From IMG/VR virus record IMGVR_UViG_3300009418_003638, positions 1 through 36,666 of that record: 36,666 nt of DNA. One strand, written 5' to 3'. Shown here in pieces: positions 23,796 through 31,849 of the stretch. How positions within the stretch are numbered: the first letter of the stretch is position 1; every line of letters begins with the position of its first letter. Source of the stretch: a virus. Below the pieces are notes generated by a model that saw only the letters and a program-made list of their open reading frames with translations, was not told the origin of the DNA and did not search any database. A program made the translations under genes and the position numbers.

Positions 23796-24690
23796 TCTAT
23801 ACGTAGATTACAAGAAGTGCCAAGAGTTCCTTGCAGATGTTAAGGATGAAGATTTTTCGTACCCTGAAGGCATCACGTATTTTCATGTCTACACAGAGGT
23901 CAGAACCCCCAAGGAGTTGATGGCTATAAAATCGTATGTGGCTACTCAGAACCTGGAGAAAACTAAACTTATCGTTTGGTCTGATTATGATATTTCTGAT
24001 CAGGAAAACATTCAACCTTACAAAGATGCTGTAGATTTCCGAGTATACAACTCTACGGAACTCGCTAAAGGGACTCCCCTAGAGTCTAGGCATGAATACC
24101 TAAACCCACAGGATGATGACAGACATTGGATGAGTAGCGGAATTATGAGATTCCTAGTCTTGTATAAGTTTGGGGGTATTTATTACGATATGGATATGGT
24201 ATTGTTGAGAGATTTTAAACCTCTTCTAGGAAGAAATTTTGCATACCAGTGGGGTTCATCAGTTGATTTCGGTAAAGAGAATGAATTTTCTGGAGACTGT
24301 CACGGACCATGTGCAGCCTTATTGGGAGCGAACAGAGGAGAGCAGTATATCGAAGATTGTATAGAGACTTTGTTGTCTACTCCCATCCGTCCTATGTCCA
24401 CCTGTTTTGATGAAGATATGATGGCTAAAGTTTATAGAAAGAATCCAGATTGTTTTACCATTTTCCCTTCTCCTTTTTTTAATACTGAATGGCTTATTAG
24501 CAAGACTGACAAGGCATTGGCTACGGAAGTTGAGGATTGCTGGTTTAGCATACCGCTGCGAGATGAAAAGAATCTATTCCTGGATTCTTTTGCCTGGCAC
24601 TGGCATAATTCATCTAATAAGAATAAAGATGTAATGGAAGGGTCCAAGTTTTATTTGCTTGAGCAGTTGACGGATAAAAGGTTAAGGTGA
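23761..24690 (+). CDS. Glycosyltransferase, family 32-like (Gly_transf_sug)
   Basis: A 309-residue enzyme with the strong motif YKFGGIYYDMDMVLL (D143, D145), the DxD signature of OCH1/MIPC-type family 32 transferases. A following NEFSGDCHGPCAALLGA and a C-terminal WHWHNSS (histidines late in the chain) fit the family. I chose ATG 23761 rather than the in-frame TTG 23743. It overlaps the previous gene by 35 bases and precedes the methyltransferase by seven bases. It is the last of seven consecutive glycosyltransferases. Confidence 0.82.
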   Translation: MNLNITLRDNPDLYVDYKKCQEFLADVKDEDFSYPEGITYFHVYTEVRTPKELMAIKSYVATQNLEKTKLIVWSDYDISDQENIQPYKDAVDFRVYNSTELAKGTPLESRHEYLNPQDDDRHWMSSGIMRFLVLYKFGGIYYDMDMVLLRDFKPLLGRNFAYQWGSSVDFGKENEFSGDCHGPCAALLGANRGEQYIEDCIETLLSTPIRPMSTCFDEDMMAKVYRKNPDCFTIFPSPFFNTEWLISKTDKALATEVEDCWFSIPLRDEKNLFLDSFAWHWHNSSNKNKDVMEGSKFYLLEQLTDKRLR

Positions 24691-24697
24691 GTAGAAA

Positions 24698-25300
24698 ATG
24701 AAGTACATAAATTCATGGAAAAATAAGAGGGTTTCTGAAAAACAACTCGAGCTTAATCTTGAGGAGTTGGACTATCGGTATCCGGAACACTGGAAGATAT
24801 TTATATCCACGGTTTTCCGTATGGATGTGAGCTCTGTGCTCGATATCGGATGCGGGGTTGGATCTTACAAAAAGTTGTGTTCTCGACATTTCTCCCGGCT
24901 TAAGTATACCGGCATGGATTACTCTGAAGAAGCTGTCAAGATAGCCAAGGAAAAGTGGGGGGATCATTTTTACCAGGGTGACTACAAAAACTTAACGAAG
25001 GAGGACGCAAAGAAATACGAGTTGCTACATGCTGGAGCACTCTTGGACGTACTTCCAGACGGAGATGAAGCATACGAGTTTCTGCTGAGTCTAGGGTTCA
25101 AGTACGTTATATTAGGAAGGGTTTTTCTGTGGGAAGAGTTATCATCGTCTTCGCTGTTTCACGGAGCCTACGGGGAAATTACCACGTATAAATTTAAACA
25201 TAACGTAGATAATCTTACTTTGATAGGGGATAAGCAGGGCTATGACCTTAAAATAACTGGAGATTTGAATGCGGCTACTGTTCTATTGGTGCGGAGATGA
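24698..25300 (+). CDS. SAM-dependent methyltransferase (class I)
   Basis: A 200-residue methyltransferase with the SAM-binding motif VLDIGCGVGSYKKL near residue 47, then YTGMDYSEEAVKIAKEKW (acidic residue of strand 2) and ELLHAGALLDVLPD (motif around strand 4). The target is probably a sugar or glycolipid intermediate, judging from its position between a family 32 glycosyltransferase and a sugar aminotransferase. This substrate is inference. It overlaps the next gene by four bases. Confidence 0.82.
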   Translation: MKYINSWKNKRVSEKQLELNLEELDYRYPEHWKIFISTVFRMDVSSVLDIGCGVGSYKKLCSRHFSRLKYTGMDYSEEAVKIAKEKWGDHFYQGDYKNLTKEDAKKYELLHAGALLDVLPDGDEAYEFLLSLGFKYVILGRVFLWEELSSSSLFHGAYGEITTYKFKHNVDNLTLIGDKQGYDLKITGDLNAATVLLVRR

Positions 25301-26283
25301 ATATGATAAATCTGTTTGAAATAGAACCTGTCAAGGTAGACACAGCCATGTTTAAGCATGTTCTACACGATCCTATAGTAGAAGAATTCGAGAGAGAATT
25401 TGCTGATTTTGTAGGGGCAAAGTACGCTTGTGGATTCTCCAGTGCCTCCATTGCTATTTCGATACTGTTGGAAAAATTTACTCATGCAAGTGAAACTGTA
25501 AAAATTCCTAGCATTATCCCCCCAGTTGTACCCAATGCCATCATCCACGCCAGAAGAGCCCTTAGTTTCTACGATAATATATCTTGGGTCGGTGGGAAAT
25601 ATCTTTTACACAAAACAAACTGGAATGGGCACCCCATGTCTATATTCGACTCTGCTCAACAGGTAACGAGAGATCAGTATGGTCAGTCTTGTTTTGGTCA
25701 GGATGTTATGATTTTTAGTTTCTATCCTACTAAGCCTGTGGGTGGTGTTGACGGAGGGATGGTTGTTACTGATGATGAACAGGTGTACAAAACTCTTAAA
25801 TCATGCGCCATGTATGGGATGGGGTATTCTAAAAATAGTTGGGATCGTGAAATTAGATTTCCAGGTTGGAAAGGATATCTGTCCTCTATACAGGCCTATG
25901 CTGCCAGGAAGAGTTTAAAGTCTTTGGATTCCAGGTACGCCAGGTTGGATGAAATTAGGGATAGGTACAGTAAGGAACTAGAACTCAATAGTTCCCTCGC
26001 TATAGATACTCCTAGCTACCATCTTTATAGAATAGGTGTTAATGATAATAAGGGATTTATTAAGCACATGAAAGATAATGGGGTGGTGTGTGGAATTCAT
26101 TATCATAATTTGGATGATCATCCTGTGTATGTCCCCTTTCAAAGGGAACCTACTGGTAAGGAATTTATTCTCTCCAAGTTTGCAGCCCATAGAACTGTCT
26201 CAATTCCGTTCCACCACAAGCTGTCGGTGGAAGATGAGGATTATATAATAGGATTGGTTAAGGAGTGGGAAGGTGCGTCTTAA
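25297..26283 (+). CDS. Sugar aminotransferase (DegT/DnrJ/EryC1 family)
   Basis: A 328-residue PLP enzyme of the family that aminates keto-deoxy sugars on nucleotide carriers. Features: FEREFADFVGAKYACGFSSASIAI near the N-terminus, SIFDSAQQVT, then FSFYPTKPVGGVDGGMVV with the PLP lysine at K147. The C-terminal part has GIHYHNLDDHPVY and AHRTVSIPFHHKLS, the usual closing motifs. Adjacent to the FdtA-like ketoisomerase, it suggests a 3-amino-3,6-dideoxyhexose such as those made by FdtA/FdtB or QdtA/QdtB. The N-terminus is somewhat short, but the family call is firm. Confidence 0.87.
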   Translation: MNMINLFEIEPVKVDTAMFKHVLHDPIVEEFEREFADFVGAKYACGFSSASIAISILLEKFTHASETVKIPSIIPPVVPNAIIHARRALSFYDNISWVGGKYLLHKTNWNGHPMSIFDSAQQVTRDQYGQSCFGQDVMIFSFYPTKPVGGVDGGMVVTDDEQVYKTLKSCAMYGMGYSKNSWDREIRFPGWKGYLSSIQAYAARKSLKSLDSRYARLDEIRDRYSKELELNSSLAIDTPSYHLYRIGVNDNKGFIKHMKDNGVVCGIHYHNLDDHPVYVPFQREPTGKEFILSKFAAHRTVSIPFHHKLSVEDEDYIIGLVKEWEGAS

Positions 26284-26647
26284 CGAATTTTTGGATCACA
26301 GAGGAGTCCTAAGGTCATTGGACTTTGACAGCGTAAGCTTTGACCCAAAACGAATCTTTGTTGTCTCAGACGTTCCTACAGGGGTGACGAGAGGAGGTCA
26401 TGCACATAAGACCACAACTCAGCTTCTTGTATGTTTAAGAGGGAGGATTAGCGTGGAAATTTATACAAGTCCTAAGTCATTGATGTCTAAAGAGATAAGA
26501 GCTGGGGAGAGCGTAGAGGTATCTCCGATGAACTGGGACAGCCAAACATTTTTAACCGAGGGCTCCGTGCTTTTGGTTTTATGTTCTACGGAGTTTTCCG
26601 AGAAAGATTATATACGAAGCTGGTCAGAATGGAAAGCCACCTTATAA
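26273..26647 (+). CDS. Sugar 3,4-ketoisomerase, FdtA/WxcM-like cupin
   Basis: A 124-residue cupin that matches the dTDP-4-keto-6-deoxyglucose 3,4-ketoisomerases. The active-site motif is RGGHAHKTTTQLL, with H43 and H45, followed by LRGRISVEIY, and the C-terminus FSEKDYIRSWSEW is the conserved end of the family. The start is GTG 26273, overlapping the aminotransferase gene by 11 bases. Such enzymes move the keto group from C4 to C3 so that the aminotransferase can act; the pairing of the two genes here supports this route. The exact stereochemistry cannot be told. Confidence 0.85.
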   Translation: MRLNEFLDHRGVLRSLDFDSVSFDPKRIFVVSDVPTGVTRGGHAHKTTTQLLVCLRGRISVEIYTSPKSLMSKEIRAGESVEVSPMNWDSQTFLTEGSVLLVLCSTEFSEKDYIRSWSEWKATL

Positions 26648-27432
26648 ACAAGATTTTTGAAGCTGGAGATGCAGCTGCAGTGGCAAAGATAGGGTTTTCT
26701 GAGTTGAAAGCTATCGACTCTTATATGCAGAAGACTTCTTTATCGGAGGGAGATCTTCATGATATTTTTGTCGTCGCAGGTGTTTTTCCCCCTACTGATA
26801 ATTCCTTGTCTAGATTTTGTGAGGTGTATTTAGAATCAATGCCTAATATAGATGTTTATGCTCGTTGGTTGGACGAACGAGAAAAGAACTTAATATTAAG
26901 TGTGTCGCCCGAATCATCTGCAGTGAACCTGCGTGACCTTGAGCCTTATTACTGGGATTCTCCATGGACTAAACATCTCAAAGATAGAAATGTCTTAGTT
27001 GTATCCCCTTTTGCAAGTTCTATAGAGTCCCAATACAAGAATAGGAAAGGATTATGGAGTGATCGGGATCTTCTCCCGGATTTTAATTTGGAGACTATCA
27101 GATGCCCCCTCTCCTGGTATATTTCTCCTAATGGTCTAGAGACTTGGGAGGATGGCTTGGAAGACTTGAAAGACAAAATGAACTCCAAGGTATTTGATGC
27201 ATGCCTGATTGGTGCAGGAGCGTGGTCATTGCCATTAACAGCTTATGCGAAATCTCTAGGGGCAACCTCTATTCATCTCGGTGGTAGCCTTCAAATTCTG
27301 TTTGGTATCAAAGGAGGTCGCTGGGATGAGCACGATGTAATTTCTAAGTTCTACAACGAAAGTTGGACAAGGCCCTCTGAAGGGGAGTCTCCCACGGGTA
27401 GATTTAGTGTAGAGAATGGATGTTATTGGTAA
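26629..27432 (+). CDS. Conserved glycan-locus protein of unknown function
   Basis: A 267-residue protein starting at ATG 26629; the upstream in-frame ATG 26581 lies deep in the previous gene and is less likely. The C-terminal half has FDACLIGAGAWSLPLTAYAKSL, then IHLGGSLQILFGIKGGRWD, and ends in an ENGCYW tail. This pattern recalls an uncharacterised family in bacterial polysaccharide loci that carries a glycine-rich FGIKGxRW motif. The N-terminal half is not recognisable. A role in building or modifying the sugar made by the neighbouring genes is inferred from context only. Confidence 0.55.
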   Translation: MESHLINKIFEAGDAAAVAKIGFSELKAIDSYMQKTSLSEGDLHDIFVVAGVFPPTDNSLSRFCEVYLESMPNIDVYARWLDEREKNLILSVSPESSAVNLRDLEPYYWDSPWTKHLKDRNVLVVSPFASSIESQYKNRKGLWSDRDLLPDFNLETIRCPLSWYISPNGLETWEDGLEDLKDKMNSKVFDACLIGAGAWSLPLTAYAKSLGATSIHLGGSLQILFGIKGGRWDEHDVISKFYNESWTRPSEGESPTGRFSVENGCYW

Positions 27433-28162
27433 AATGAAACCTATAGAAATTGGAAATGTTGATTTTAGTGTTGAGGACTTGAAAGAAAGTCTCTCTGAGT
27501 TTGCGGAATTGTTCCGACAGAGACCAATCCTGGACAATGCAGGCGGGATGGAAGCTCCTCAGGTGTTTGGGGCTTGGTTTATGTTAAAACATCTAAAGCC
27601 CAAATGTATAATTGAGAGTGGCGTGTGGTATGGACAGGGGACTTGGTTTTTTGAACAAGCTGCACCAGACGCTTCTATAATTTGTATTGAGCCCTCTCCG
27701 GATAGGATAAAGTATAAATCTCCCAGAGCTCAGTATTTGCCACATGATTTCAGTGTATATGACTGGAGTCCTTTTCCCCATAGTGAGACGGTGTGTTTCT
27801 TTGATGACCATCAGAATGCAATGGAAAGACTTTCAGTGGCTACGAAGTGGGGATTCCAGCATCTCATTTTTGAAGACAACTACCCCAGGAGCCAAGGGGA
27901 CTGTGTAAGCTTGAAGACAGTTTTGGAGAACGCTGGAGATGAGGCAGAAACTGCTAGGAAGTTTTTGGATGTCTATTATGAGTTTCCTCCCGTAGTTAAG
28001 GGTGATAAAACCCGATGGGGTGATGTTTGGACTGATGATGAATACCCCACTAAACCACCCCTTCTTGAAGAGAAATCAACCAGCATGGAAGATTTTTTTG
28101 AGGGGTATGAAAACTACACATGGATTTGCTATGCTAAGTTAAAAGAGAGCCCGAGCCTGTGA
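27416..28162 (+). CDS. SAM-dependent methyltransferase-like protein
   Basis: A 248-residue protein with KCIIESGVWYGQGTWFFEQ near residues 63-81, a glycine-rich SAM loop, then IICIEPSPDRIKY (acidic strand-2 residue) and LIFEDNYP, where an acidic residue could bind substrate. The pattern resembles cephalosporin-type (CmcI) and sugar O-methyltransferases. An ATG at 27434 is an alternative start. It overlaps the unknown glycan-locus gene by 17 bases and the sulfotransferase by four. Target unknown. Confidence 0.65.
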   Translation: MDVIGKMKPIEIGNVDFSVEDLKESLSEFAELFRQRPILDNAGGMEAPQVFGAWFMLKHLKPKCIIESGVWYGQGTWFFEQAAPDASIICIEPSPDRIKYKSPRAQYLPHDFSVYDWSPFPHSETVCFFDDHQNAMERLSVATKWGFQHLIFEDNYPRSQGDCVSLKTVLENAGDEAETARKFLDVYYEFPPVVKGDKTRWGDVWTDDEYPTKPPLLEEKSTSMEDFFEGYENYTWICYAKLKESPSL

Positions 28163-28686
28163 AAATTTTTGGTATAGGAATGTTTAAGACTGGCACCAAG
28201 AGTTTGGGTGAGGCGTTATCTATCCTGGGATATCGAACTAATGCAAACTTCTGGGCTGCCGTAGATAACAATTGGTATCCGTCTGAAGAGGAATACAGTG
28301 ATTCCCTGTTAGAGATATATGAAAGGGCTACTGAGTATGATGCCTTCTGTGACGCTCCATGGATGTTTGTATATAAGGAGCTGGACAAAGAATTTCCACA
28401 CAGTAAATTTATATTGACGACGAGAGACTATGAGGGTTTAGCTACTAGTGAATATAAAATGTGGAAGCGGAGTGGAGCTTCTATTTCGGAAGTCCCATCA
28501 AGACACAGATTTATTGAACGTATAAGAAACCATGACAGGTACGTCAGGGAATATTTTGAGGGTAGAGATGAAGATCTTTTAAACCTCAACATTTGTGAAG
28601 GCGAAGGATGGGAAAAATTATGCCCATTTTTAGGAGTAGAAGAGACTCCATCTCATCTTTTCCCCTACGAGAATAAAGGAGAATAA
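28159..28686 (+). CDS. Sulfotransferase-family protein
   Basis: A 175-residue P-loop sulfotransferase. The 5'-phosphosulfate loop is GMFKTGTKSLGEAL (residues 7-20), the 3'-phosphate loop is KFILTTRDYEG, and NICEGEGWEKLCPFLG closes the fold as in PAPS-dependent enzymes. DAFCDAPWMF lies between. It would move sulfate from PAPS to a glycan or lipid acceptor. The start is GTG 28159, overlapping the previous stop by four bases (GTGA). It is short for the family, but all cofactor motifs are present. Unusual in phages. Confidence 0.8.
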   Translation: MKIFGIGMFKTGTKSLGEALSILGYRTNANFWAAVDNNWYPSEEEYSDSLLEIYERATEYDAFCDAPWMFVYKELDKEFPHSKFILTTRDYEGLATSEYKMWKRSGASISEVPSRHRFIERIRNHDRYVREYFEGRDEDLLNLNICEGEGWEKLCPFLGVEETPSHLFPYENKGE

Positions 28687-28688
28687 AT

Positions 28689-29690
28689 ATGGTAAAACAA
28701 AAGAAAGCGTTAGTGTGTGGCGCCGGAGGATTCATAGGTAGTCATCTTGTAAGGAAACTAAAAAGGGAAGGTTATTGGGTTCGAGGTGTGGATATCAAGG
28801 AACCTGAACATTGGGAAACTCAAGCTGATGAATTTTTAAAAGTAGACTTACGCTGGCGACATGATTGCAAAGTGTCTCTCAGTCTGCCAAATGGAGAACA
28901 GGGAGAGTTTGACGAAGTTTATCAGCTGGCTGCTGACATGGGAGGGATGGGTTTCATTCATTCGGCTGAGTGCGATATCATGATTAATAATGCACTTATC
29001 AATATTAACATGGTTAGGGAGTTGACCATGCGAAACATAAAAAAATATTTCTACTCCTCTTCGGCTTGCGTGTACAGGGAGCAAGAACTAAACGAAGACA
29101 GACTCACAGAGGATGATGCCTATCCAGCTATGCCGCATAACGAGTATGGATGGGAGAAACTCTACTCCGAGCGACTTATATCTACTCTTGGAAGACACTC
29201 CGACACGGATGTTAAAATTGCAAGGTTTCAAAACTGCTACGGTCCCTACGGAACTTGGGAAGGGGGGAGAGAAAAAGCTCCCGCTGCCCTCTCTCGTAAA
29301 GTAGCAGAGACAGACAATGGCAAGATTGAAGTGTGGGGAGACGGCACCGCAATAAGAAATTTTATTTATGTTGATGATATGGTAGATGCTATTTATATGC
29401 TCACCCAGTCTACTATGGAAGGTCCTGTTAACATTGGTACGGATGAACTTATCACAGTCAATGGTCTTGTAGATTTGTTGGGCGATATCTCTGGAAAGAG
29501 TATCGAGCCAATACACGTGGATGGACCTGTGGGAGTTATAGGAAGGTACGAAACTTTCGACAGAATCACTTCGCTAGGATGGACTCCAAAATATTCTATG
29601 CGGGAAGGTTTAGAAATCACTTACAGATGGATAGCTGAGCAAGTTAGAGAAAGTGAGATGAAAAGTTCGATTACTGCCCCTTTCTTTTGA
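28689..29690 (+). CDS. GDP-mannose 3,5-epimerase-like NDP-sugar epimerase
   Basis: A 333-residue extended short-chain dehydrogenase. The NAD loop GAGGFIG is at residues 11-17. Motifs match plant-type GDP-mannose 3,5-epimerase closely: AADMGGMGFI, SSACVY (C127), NEYGWEKL (Y153, K157), PYGTWEGGREKAPAA (K196) and VWGDGTAIRNFIYVDD. The cysteine and lysine that epimerise C3 and C5 in that enzyme are both present. The product would be GDP-L-galactose or a related GDP-hexose used by a nearby transferase. A clear AAAGGAG site lies seven bases before its ATG. It ends the glycan island before the RecA promoter element. Confidence 0.83.
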   Translation: MVKQKKALVCGAGGFIGSHLVRKLKREGYWVRGVDIKEPEHWETQADEFLKVDLRWRHDCKVSLSLPNGEQGEFDEVYQLAADMGGMGFIHSAECDIMINNALININMVRELTMRNIKKYFYSSSACVYREQELNEDRLTEDDAYPAMPHNEYGWEKLYSERLISTLGRHSDTDVKIARFQNCYGPYGTWEGGREKAPAALSRKVAETDNGKIEVWGDGTAIRNFIYVDDMVDAIYMLTQSTMEGPVNIGTDELITVNGLVDLLGDISGKSIEPIHVDGPVGVIGRYETFDRITSLGWTPKYSMREGLEITYRWIAEQVRESEMKSSITAPFF

Positions 29691-29699
29691 ATTTTTAGT

Positions 29700-29710
29700 C
29701 TATAATAAGG
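29700..29710 (+). promoter_or_regulatory. Putative promoter upstream of RecA, CTATAATAAGG
   Basis: CTATAATAAGG lies directly before the RecA start codon, with five bases between TATAAT and ATG 29712. The same element, with the same spacing, precedes the late sigma gene on the other strand. A normal start site 6-7 bases after TATAAT would fall at the ATG, so the messenger may be leaderless. No -35 hexamer is evident. Confidence 0.45.
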
Positions 29711-29711
29711 T

Positions 29712-30686
29712 ATGGACAGTCTAATAAAAGATATATGTAGAGAATTAGAAGGAGCTTCCATGCTCTCTGAGGAGAGCCAGATCTTTGGGTTTGTGGATTC
29801 CGGGTCTTATGCTTTGAACAAGGTTATTTCCGGCGATTACATGGGAGGTTATCCGATAGGTTCAATTACAGAAATCTATGGAGAAAGCAGTACCGCTAAG
29901 ACGGTGTTTTTGACTCATGCTTTTATAGGTGCTCAAGCTAAAGGATACTACACTGTTATGGTAGACAATGAGCATGCTTATTCTCCTTCTTTTGCCGAGA
30001 AACTTGGCATAGACTCGACGAGATTAATATACTCGCAGCCAGAGTCATTGGAAGGTTGTTTCGGCTTCATTGAGAATTCCATTCTAGCCATTAGAGCTAA
30101 GGATGCCAACACTCCAATCCTGATTGGGTATGATTCCATCGGAACATCTCCAACCAAAAAAGAGATGGAGGAAGACTTTGGAAAAAATTCCGAGATGGGA
30201 GGTGCTCTCAGAGCTAAAGTTGCTGGACAGTGCTTGCGCAGAGTAAACCCATTATTGAGGAAACACAAAGCTGGTCTTCTCATTGTAAACCAAGTTAGAA
30301 GTAAGATAGGTATAATGTTTGGTGATCCAAGAACTCGTGCAGGTGGTGGCAAGGCTCTTCTGTATTACTGCGGAACATCCCTGGAAACCGCATCTGGAAA
30401 ATCTGATGTCATTTATGATAAGCTCAAAAATCCCTTGGGAATAACAGGTCATATAAAGGCTGTAAAGAATAAAATAACTAAGCCATTCCAGGAGTGTGAT
30501 TTTCAACTATTATATGATGATGGTCTTACCAAGGAATATGGTTTAACTTCGGCATTCGTAAAGGATGGGAGAGCCTCATCACCATCAAAAGGATGGTATT
30601 CTTTGGATGGGAAAACTAAACACCGCTCTTCTGACTTGGACTGTGTAATAGCTGAAAAATTAGAAAAAAATGGAATTACTTGCTAA
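29712..30686 (+). CDS. RecA/UvsX-like recombinase
   Basis: A 324-residue strand-exchange protein. The Walker A loop is GESSTAKT (K63, T64), with alanine where RecA has glycine. Then come VMVDNEHAYSPSFAEKLGID, with the catalytic glutamate, PILIGYDSIGT (Walker B strand), and LLIVNQVRSKIGIMFGDP..AGGGKAL, which matches RecA loops L1 and L2. The C-terminus is short and lacks the long acidic tail of RecA. It would pair homologous DNA during recombination-dependent replication with the gp46/47, SSB and UvsY-like proteins. Its last 17 bases overlap the next small gene. Confidence 0.9.
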   Translation: MDSLIKDICRELEGASMLSEESQIFGFVDSGSYALNKVISGDYMGGYPIGSITEIYGESSTAKTVFLTHAFIGAQAKGYYTVMVDNEHAYSPSFAEKLGIDSTRLIYSQPESLEGCFGFIENSILAIRAKDANTPILIGYDSIGTSPTKKEMEEDFGKNSEMGGALRAKVAGQCLRRVNPLLRKHKAGLLIVNQVRSKIGIMFGDPRTRAGGGKALLYYCGTSLETASGKSDVIYDKLKNPLGITGHIKAVKNKITKPFQECDFQLLYDDGLTKEYGLTSAFVKDGRASSPSKGWYSLDGKTKHRSSDLDCVIAEKLEKNGITC

Positions 30687-30864
30687 TGTATTGTGTTTGT
30701 TGGTTTTCGGGCCTCCAGCTTTATATGTTATTTTAGCTGTCATTAATTTTTTTCTTACTGATTTTGTTCCTCAGTCACATGAAAAAGAAAGTAGTAAGGG
30801 AGATGGTCTTCCACCACTAGCTCCATCTGACTCATATAAAATAGAAGATAACTTAGGATTTTGA
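30670..30864 (+). CDS. Small single-pass membrane protein of unknown function
   Basis: A 64-residue protein with one hydrophobic helix (LLANVLCLLVFGPPALYVILAVINFFL, in two parts around a PP) and a polar tail rich in K, S, D and P. There is no lipobox. The ATG overlaps the RecA end by 17 bases, and the next gene starts two bases after its stop. Size and layout fit a small phage inner-membrane protein; I claim no role. Confidence 0.55.
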   Translation: MELLANVLCLLVFGPPALYVILAVINFFLTDFVPQSHEKESSKGDGLPPLAPSDSYKIEDNLGF

Positions 30865-30865
30865 T

Positions 30866-31102
30866 GTGGTGCTGTGGGGAGTAACTGGAATCGCCAACGT
30901 AAGAGCATATTTTACCTCTACTTATAACGTGGTGGCACGTTTCATCAGAGACACAGAGAAAGATGACAAAAGGGATGTTTTCATGCACATATGTTCTACT
31001 TCTTCGAAGGAAACGGCAGAGAGAAAGGCTAAGAAAGCTTTAAAAGAACATGCCAACGTGGAAATTATTGAATATAAACCTCCCATCGAGGGATGCGAAT
31101 AG
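30866..31102 (+). CDS. Small protein of unknown function
   Basis: A 78-residue protein starting at GTG 30866. The ATG two bases earlier is in another frame with an early stop. It has a helix-strand look (VRAYFTSTYNVVARFIRD, then KETAERKAKKALKEH, then VEIIEYKPP) without known motifs. It stands in a row of small genes between RecA and the ClpA-like ATPase. Not recognised. Confidence 0.6.
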   Translation: MVLWGVTGIANVRAYFTSTYNVVARFIRDTEKDDKRDVFMHICSTSSKETAERKAKKALKEHANVEIIEYKPPIEGCE

Positions 31103-31104
31103 TA

Positions 31105-31110
31105 TATAAT
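31105..31110 (+). promoter_or_regulatory. Putative promoter TATAAT
   Basis: AGTATATAATATAG spans the stop of the preceding gene and the short gap before ATG 31122, with TATAAT eleven bases from the start codon. It is less well placed than the elements at 29700 and 5779. AT-rich chance is likely enough to keep this low. Confidence 0.25.
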
Positions 31111-31121
31111 ATAGATATATT

Positions 31122-31613
31122 ATGGATCTATTTCGCAATCATGAGACTCCTCTTTCCAAGAGATTGGATAGGGGGCATATTGAAGACTCCGAGTTTAAAG
31201 CATTTGTAGAAAAGGAGTTACGGACCAATCGTGGAAGATTTTTTGGCTATAGTGATGAGGCTGCAATTCAAGTTCTTAGAGAGGAATTTTCTGTATACAA
31301 GCATGCCACACCCTCCAAGAAAGGAGAAACAGAAGCTAAAAAATCTAAAATCCCTTCCTTCAAGAGTATCAGTATAGCTCTGAACACAGGGGATTATGGG
31401 TTGATTTTTACCACCCCTCAGTCAGATAGGATTTATGTTATAACTCGTGGGACGTGGGGTGGTAAATCAAAGGATAAAGTTGTAAAAGGTTTCGACTTGG
31501 GCACGCCCATGGATAAGATTAAGAAGTTTTCCAAGAGAACTAAGGTTAAGCATGGGGGCACCTCTTCACAAAGTCTCCCAGCTGAAGAGAGAACTCCCTC
31601 TATGAGGAAATAG
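31122..31613 (+). CDS. Protein of unknown function
   Basis: A 163-residue protein, not recognised. The N-terminal 55 residues are charged and helical (ALS-type heptads are absent), a linker of KKGETEAKKSK follows, and the middle (SISIALNTGDYGLIFTTPQ..RIYVITRGTWGG) suggests a small beta sheet. The C-terminus is basic. It may bind nucleic acid, but there is no motif to show this. It ends two bases before the next ATG. Confidence 0.6.
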   Translation: MDLFRNHETPLSKRLDRGHIEDSEFKAFVEKELRTNRGRFFGYSDEAAIQVLREEFSVYKHATPSKKGETEAKKSKIPSFKSISIALNTGDYGLIFTTPQSDRIYVITRGTWGGKSKDKVVKGFDLGTPMDKIKKFSKRTKVKHGGTSSQSLPAEERTPSMRK

Positions 31614-31615
31614 AT

Positions 31616-31849
31616 ATGAATATTCAAAGAAGAAGATTACTAGAGAATCAATTTAATAAATTTAAGAGACAGGGAAAAGCGCCTAACGTTGTAGACCATA
31701 AAATCCAAGCACAGTACGCTGAGTGGCTAAGAAATAATGGAGGAGTGGATCTCCTGATGGAACAGAAACCTGACGCAAAGAGAAACGCCAAAGTAGAGAG
31801 CAAAACGGCCAAGAAAAAAGCTTCCAAGAAAAAAGGACTTTTCGGCTGA
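31616..31849 (+). CDS. Small lysine-rich protein of unknown function
   Basis: A 77-residue protein with a helical N-terminus (RRRLLENQFNKFKRQGKAP) and a strongly basic tail ESKTAKKKASKKKGLFG. Such tails often bind DNA, RNA or membranes, but no family is recognisable. Its TGA shares bases with the next ATG (TGATG), so the two genes are coupled. Confidence 0.55.
   Translation: MNIQRRRLLENQFNKFKRQGKAPNVVDHKIQAQYAEWLRNNGGVDLLMEQKPDAKRNAKVESKTAKKKASKKKGLFG

Noticed and set aside
29088-29516. Minus-strand open frame of 142 codons inside the epimerase gene
   Set aside because: The plus strand encodes an intact epimerase with full catalytic motifs across this interval.
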